Positions 58,909-64,000 of a stretch of 64,000 nt of DNA are shown here, piece after piece. The stretch is from an uncultured SAR86 cluster bacterium. Lineage in GTDB: Bacteria > Pseudomonadota > Gammaproteobacteria > Magnimaribacterales > Magnimaribacteraceae. The stretch is from positions 1-64,000 of the forward strand of contig CACBBD010000005.1 of assembly GCA_902537425.1 (NCBI GenBank). The letters are read 5' to 3'. The translations under genes and the position numbers were made by a program. The notes below the pieces were generated by a model. It did no database searches. It worked only from the letters and a program-made list of their open reading frames with translations, and was not told the origin of the DNA. The number at the start of each line of letters is the position of its first letter. Positions within the stretch are counted from its first letter, which is position 1.

Positions 58909-61818
58909 TTACATCCTTAATCTAAAGTCTAAGTAATAATTCCTACCATAATCTTGATGAGCATCAGCGAAAAAACCATAAAACCTATCTGCAAGAGGTG
59001 CTCTTTCGTCATCTATATTTTTAACAGCTAACTTAATTCTCGCATCACTATCACCAATAGTGAAGTTATAGTAAACCGATGCATTAACCGTTCTCATTGA
59101 CGGAATTATGAACCTTGTTCCATCAGATCTTGTTTCGCTATTCTGATAAAACTCACCTTTTTTTAGACTGGTCAATTGAGCCCCCCAATCGCCGTACCTA
59201 TAATTAAGTTTCATACTTGTCTTTTCAGTATAGTTTCCGTCTAAGCCAGCCAGATCACCAAATCCAGCCAAAGTAACATCAAAAGGTATACGACCACTTT
59301 CTTGAGCAGCAACCAGTTTGGCATATTCAGCTGTCGGCTCTTGAGTAAACTCGTCAGTTTCAGAATAGTTTATAGAAAGCTTAAAGCTACCTAAATCAGT
59401 CTCTATATCGTAATAAAGCCCTATATCATCACCAGATATTGTCCTTGTAGCAGCATTTGCGTAAGGATCAGTCACCAAAAAAGCCTCTCCTACAGGACAA
59501 ATTCCAGCTGAAGTGAATACTGCTACATCAGCTGCAGAGTAACCAGGCTCTGGATCTCTTAGGACATTTGGATTACTGTAACTAGAACAGTTAGCTGTTC
59601 CATAATCAAGTAAATTTACTAAATCTTCAACTAACCTATTTTGACGTCCTAACAGTACAATAGTATTTTCTTTTTCTATTTCCCAAGAATCATAAGTGAT
59701 AGTGAGACCCTCCATAATTTCTGGAGTCCAAACAAAACCAATTGACGTATTCTCTGATTCCTCTGGTTTTAACTCGGGATTTCCTAATCTATAACTTCCA
59801 ATTTGATAACGATCATCAAGAGGATTTCCACCTAAAAATTCCCCAACGGCATCATCAACATTATTACTCCTTGTTACATATAACTGATTTTGTTGTATGA
59901 GATTAGGAACTCTAAAAGAAGTTGAAAACGATCCTCTCAGGGAAAAGTTTTGATTAACGTCCCATCCTAAAGCTAGTTTTCCAACTGTAGATGATTCAGT
60001 ATCGTCTGGATCCTCATGTCTCACAGCTATTTGAGATTCCACATTATCCATTAAAGGCAGAATCAGCTCGGCAAATACAGAGGTTGTTTCTCTTTCTCCT
60101 GTAGTATCAGAGGTAGGACTAGATCCAAGCACGTCTCCTACAAAAGGGAAAGTTAAACCGGTTATGGTTGAAGTAAACCTAATTGTTCCGTCTAAGCGAG
60201 GATCACGATCATCGGTGTATTCTTCCTCTCTATACTCAAACCCTATCAATAGTGCTGCTGGGCCTGCCGGCATACTGAATATTTCCGGATTAGATGCCTT
60301 GAAGTCAAACGAGCTAAGCTCACTTGTATCATTTCTGTAAACATCAATTATGGCTGGAGCTAAGGCTGTTTTAACATCTGAAGAAAAGATATTGATTGCG
60401 TTTGAAGTTGAGTCGGCAAGTCCCGCTTCTAAAAGACTATTGGATAATCTATTTTGGGTGAAGTCTTCAGACTCTGCCTTAGACTTTAATAAGGCTGTCT
60501 CCCAGTCCCATCCTGATTCAGTTGTACCACGAAGGCCAACAAGATATCTTGAAGTTTCTTTATCAACATTAATAATTCTTGGGCCTATATCTGGTCTCCA
60601 ATTATCAATTCTAATATTTTTATTTGAACTACTATTGTCAGCATTTATTCCTAGTAAATCAGTATAGTAGTAATTCGGTCCTATATTTAAAAGTGCTGTT
60701 GAGAAGTCTCCAGCAGGCTCTTTTAATCTTCTGTAGTCAGAATTGTACTGTCCCAATTCAGCAAAAAGCTCTTGTCCACCATCTAATTCATGGTTTATAA
60801 AAATAAATATGTTATCTCTCTCGAGTTCACCTCTATAGTCTCTGAATTGTCCTGGATTTATATAATATTCTCCATTAGCTAGAGAGGTTGTATCTACACC
60901 TAAACATGTCCCGTAACCAGTATCTAAAGAATCGCTTCTTGAACACCTAGGGTCTGAAGAAGGCATTATCTGTATTTCACCAGATGAATCAGAGTAATCT
61001 GTTCTGCCTCTTAGATCTATTTGGGCCCATTTACCTGAATATCTATTGTTGAAAGACCTGTCATTTGCCCATAAAGAATCAGCTGGAATCCATTTTCTGT
61101 GATCTGAATCACCCCATCTTGGGTCTTCTGCGGCAGCAATGGCATCTCTGTCGTAGTAATCAAACATAATGGATATATTAGTTCTACCCTCGTTAAGGTC
61201 AGCACCATATTTTATTTGTATCCTGTCGTCATTTGCTGCAAAGTGATCGTAACCATTTCCCCTATAGGAAACTTCAAATCCAGTAAAGTCTGTATCTAGA
61301 ACATTATTTACGACACCAGCAACAGCATCTGCACCATAAATTGCTGATGCACCGTCTTTCAGTAATTCCACTCTGTCTAATCCATTTGCTGGAATCAAAT
61401 TGGAGTTTACCGACATAGTAGGCACAAAATCACCGCCTAGAAGTTCTGTTTGATATCCAGCATTATTTACTAAACGCCTTCCATTAAGCAAAACTAAAGT
61501 GTTTCCAACACCCATATTTCTCAGATTGTATGCACCTACATCTCCTCTAGCAGAATTCACTCCTCCAGAATCAGATTCAGCTTCAGTAAAGTAGTTTAGT
61601 CCTTGCTCTGCTATATTTTCCATGAGCTCTGTTCCATCTTCTGGACCTATTGCATCAATATCTTCAGAAGAAAGAATAGTTACAGGCAAAACACCTGTAA
61701 TCTTGGCACCTTTTATCTGCGAGCCAGTTACTACGACTTCTTCAACTTCTTCTTCAGCTACTAGTAATCCAAAGTTATTTAGTAGCCCTAATAACGCGAT
61801 TAGAGTAATTTTTTTCAT
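58909..61818 (-). CDS. TonB-dependent outer-membrane receptor
   Basis: Signal peptide, EEVVVTGSQIKG TonB box/plug start, VELLKDGASAIYGADAVAGVVN, C-terminal NYYLDFRLRM; start refined to internal ATG 61818. Confidence 0.92.
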   Translation of the reverse strand: MKKITLIALLGLLNNFGLLVAEEEVEEVVVTGSQIKGAKITGVLPVTILSSEDIDAIGPEDGTELMENIAEQGLNYFTEAESDSGGVNSARGDVGAYNLRNMGVGNTLVLLNGRRLVNNAGYQTELLGGDFVPTMSVNSNLIPANGLDRVELLKDGASAIYGADAVAGVVNNVLDTDFTGFEVSYRGNGYDHFAANDDRIQIKYGADLNEGRTNISIMFDYYDRDAIAAAEDPRWGDSDHRKWIPADSLWANDRSFNNRYSGKWAQIDLRGRTDYSDSSGEIQIMPSSDPRCSRSDSLDTGYGTCLGVDTTSLANGEYYINPGQFRDYRGELERDNIFIFINHELDGGQELFAELGQYNSDYRRLKEPAGDFSTALLNIGPNYYYTDLLGINADNSSSNKNIRIDNWRPDIGPRIINVDKETSRYLVGLRGTTESGWDWETALLKSKAESEDFTQNRLSNSLLEAGLADSTSNAINIFSSDVKTALAPAIIDVYRNDTSELSSFDFKASNPEIFSMPAGPAALLIGFEYREEEYTDDRDPRLDGTIRFTSTITGLTFPFVGDVLGSSPTSDTTGERETTSVFAELILPLMDNVESQIAVRHEDPDDTESSTVGKLALGWDVNQNFSLRGSFSTSFRVPNLIQQNQLYVTRSNNVDDAVGEFLGGNPLDDRYQIGSYRLGNPELKPEESENTSIGFVWTPEIMEGLTITYDSWEIEKENTIVLLGRQNRLVEDLVNLLDYGTANCSSYSNPNVLRDPEPGYSAADVAVFTSAGICPVGEAFLVTDPYANAATRTISGDDIGLYYDIETDLGSFKLSINYSETDEFTQEPTAEYAKLVAAQESGRIPFDVTLAGFGDLAGLDGNYTEKTSMKLNYRYGDWGAQLTSLKKGEFYQNSETRSDGTRFIIPSMRTVNASVYYNFTIGDSDARIKLAVKNIDDERAPLADRFYGFFADAHQDYGRNYYLDFRLRM

Positions 61819-61910
61819 ATTTTTCCCCAAAATAGACTGAACGCATCCGTAATTTAATAAAACTACACTCAAAAGTCACTAAAAGTTGTATAGAATTAAA
61901 TTTATAAGTT

Positions 61911-62807
61911 ATGGAAAAGAAATACATATTATCCATGGATGGAGGAGGTGTAAGAACTTTAGCTTCTATAACCTTTTTAAAAAGGCTTGAGATTGCATTA
62001 CAAACTAGAATTGCAGATAAGTTTGATTACTTCATCGGGACATCTGCTGGTGCTGTTTCATGTTTAGCGTTAGCTGTTAATGCAGCAAAAATTATAGACC
62101 TAGAAGATATTTGGGCACCGAGAAATATAAACAGAACTATGAGCAACTCTTCCTGGGAAAGTAAATTTGGTTTACTTCAAGGAAGGCCAAAGTACGATAA
62201 TGTTGGTAAGCTTTTTGTCCTAAAGAAATATTTCGGCAAGAGTGTCATGAAGGATGCAAAAAAACCTGTAGCAGTAACGAGCTATGACATAGAAAAACGA
62301 AAACCTGTCCTCATAAGGTCATATTCTGAAGTTGATAGTAATATTAAAATTATCGATGCAGCAAATGCTACCAGTGCTGCTCCAATTTATTTCCCAACAG
62401 CAAAGGTAGAAGATAGGTACTTAATAGATGGAGCTATTGTAGCTAATAATCCGGTACTTCATGGTTATGCAGAAGCTGTAAAATTATTTCCTAATACCGA
62501 ATTGAAAGTTTTAAGTGTAGGCACAGGTCTTAGTAAAAGACCTTTAAAAGGTGAGGCTTCCCAAAATTGGGGAGTTGTTGGATGGATGATGCATGATTTA
62601 TTTGGTCTAATGGTTGAAAGTAGCCTTGACCATGAGCTAGCAGGAGATTTGATTGGCGAAAATTATTTAAGAGTAAATTCTCCTCTGGGAACGGTTAATA
62701 GAAGATTAGATGATAAAAGAGAAGGGAATATTAAAAAAATAGTCGAAATGGGGGAATCTTGGTGGGAAGAGTTTGGAACAAAGGCATTGAACTTGCTTAC
62801 CTCATGA
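61911..62807 (+). CDS. Patatin-like phospholipase
   Basis: LSMDGGGVRTLASI, GTSAGA nucleophile, DGAIVANNP. Confidence 0.9.
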   Translation: MEKKYILSMDGGGVRTLASITFLKRLEIALQTRIADKFDYFIGTSAGAVSCLALAVNAAKIIDLEDIWAPRNINRTMSNSSWESKFGLLQGRPKYDNVGKLFVLKKYFGKSVMKDAKKPVAVTSYDIEKRKPVLIRSYSEVDSNIKIIDAANATSAAPIYFPTAKVEDRYLIDGAIVANNPVLHGYAEAVKLFPNTELKVLSVGTGLSKRPLKGEASQNWGVVGWMMHDLFGLMVESSLDHELAGDLIGENYLRVNSPLGTVNRRLDDKREGNIKKIVEMGESWWEEFGTKALNLLTS

Positions 62808-64000
62808 AAATACATTTTCTCATATTATTGTTTATCGTTTCTCTGGTAAGTTGTGCAGTGAATCCTGTAACAGGTAAGCAAGATTTTGTGATGATTAGTG
62901 AGGAACAAGAGATTCAGATGGGTAGAGAATATAATTCCCAAATACTTAAAATGAATCCAGTTTATGAAAATCAAGAGCTTCAGGAATATGTTCAATCAAT
63001 AGGAGAATCTCTCGCCTTAAAGAGTCATAGACCAAACCTTATTTATAGATTCACTATACTGGACAGTCCTGACATCAATGCTTTTGCATTGCCGGGTGGT
63101 TACATATATATCAATCGTGGATTGATGAGTTACTTTTCAAGTGAAGAAGAATTGGCAGCTGTTTTAGGTCATGAAATCGGTCATGTCACGGCAAGGCATA
63201 GTGTCAGACAATATTCACAATCTCAATTAATGGGTATTCTTTCAGCAGCTATTGAGATTAACTCTGGTAGAACGGCAGGCAATATAGCGAACTTGGCATC
63301 AGGAGCTCTGCTTTCTGGTTATGGAAGAGAGATGGAACTAGAAGCTGACGATTTAGGGGCTCAATATATCTATCAGGATGGATATTCTCCGCAAGGTATG
63401 TACGACGTGCTATCGGTTCTCAAAGATCAAGAAACTTACTCTAAGAAAATAGCTGAGCAAAGAGGACAAGAACCAAGAAGTTATCATGGAGTTTTTGCAA
63501 GTCATCCATCAAATGATCTTCGCCTTCAAGAGGTTTTAGATAATGTGAGCAATACTTATCAAAAAGGAAATGAAAAAACAAAAGACATCTATCTCGAGAA
63601 GATAGAAGGTATGGTATTTGGTGATTCAGAACAATCCGGCATTAGGAGAGGTAATAAGTTTTATCACGGTCCTTTAAATCTTTTCATGTCCTCTCCTGAA
63701 TCTTGGGAAATTATCAATACACCCAATCAACTAATTTTCATGTCTCCTTTTGGCGAAGCAGTTTTGCAGATGACTCTTGAAGATCTAAATTTTAAAGAAT
63801 CACCAGAAAGTTATTTGAGACGTTTCGTCTCAAATACATATGACGATACGAGTTTAAATGTTAATGGATTTGAAGGATTCACTGTCAAGACTTATAGGAA
63901 CGGAAAAGAAACAAGGATGGCAGTTATTTTTAAAGATGATCAAGTTTACCAATTATTAGGTTACGCAAAAAATGATTATTCTAATATCTCACAATATGAT
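62804..64000 (+). CDS. M48-family metalloprotease lipoprotein, 3'-truncated by window edge
   Basis: ATGA overlap with the patatin stop; lipobox SLVSCAVNPVTGKQ; GHEIGHVTARHS (HExxH); frame open to the window end. Not in the ORF track. Confidence 0.88.
   Translation, partial: MKIHFLILLFIVSLVSCAVNPVTGKQDFVMISEEQEIQMGREYNSQILKMNPVYENQELQEYVQSIGESLALKSHRPNLIYRFTILDSPDINAFALPGGYIYINRGLMSYFSSEEELAAVLGHEIGHVTARHSVRQYSQSQLMGILSAAIEINSGRTAGNIANLASGALLSGYGREMELEADDLGAQYIYQDGYSPQGMYDVLSVLKDQETYSKKIAEQRGQEPRSYHGVFASHPSNDLRLQEVLDNVSNTYQKGNEKTKDIYLEKIEGMVFGDSEQSGIRRGNKFYHGPLNLFMSSPESWEIINTPNQLIFMSPFGEAVLQMTLEDLNFKESPESYLRRFVSNTYDDTSLNVNGFEGFTVKTYRNGKETRMAVIFKDDQVYQLLGYAKNDYSNISQYD

Noticed and set aside
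1-64000. CRISPR arrays, prophage, toxin-antitoxin or other defence systems
   Set aside because: No repeat-spacer periodicity, phage structural genes, integrases or recognisable defence domains were seen in either strand's ORFs.

Overview
This 64 kb window is AT-rich, gene-dense chromosomal DNA. It looks like a streamlined marine gammaproteobacterium, possibly SAR86-like; that taxonomy is inferred from gene content and style only. I support about 65 protein-coding genes and two tRNAs (Val-UAC, Asp-GUC). I saw no rRNA, CRISPR array, transposase, integrase or prophage. Housekeeping genes include pgsA-like, hda, sppA, arsC-like, xseA, an ABC-F ATPase, queH and fbpABC-like genes with a near-perfect Fur-box palindrome. 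The rest is mostly catabolic, redox and periplasmic. The main blocks are: (i) a 4-gene biotin carboxylase/AtuA/enoyl-CoA hydratase operon next to a Baeyer-Villiger-type monooxygenase; (ii) an 18-25 kb cluster of uncharacterised periplasmic proteins, a cytochrome c'-like protein, paired 4-TM proteins and a polyvinyl-alcohol-dehydrogenase-like quinohaemoprotein; (iii) a CYP153-like P450; (iv) a PhrB-type photolyase lacking three of the four expected Fe-S cysteines; (v) a tandem gamma-glutamyltranspeptidase pair in which the second copy carries an Asp-to-Asn change in the substrate pocket. The best candidates for something undescribed are the periplasmic redox cluster, the cluster-less photolyase and the divergent GGT paralog. 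All family calls come from motif recognition by eye; no searches were run.
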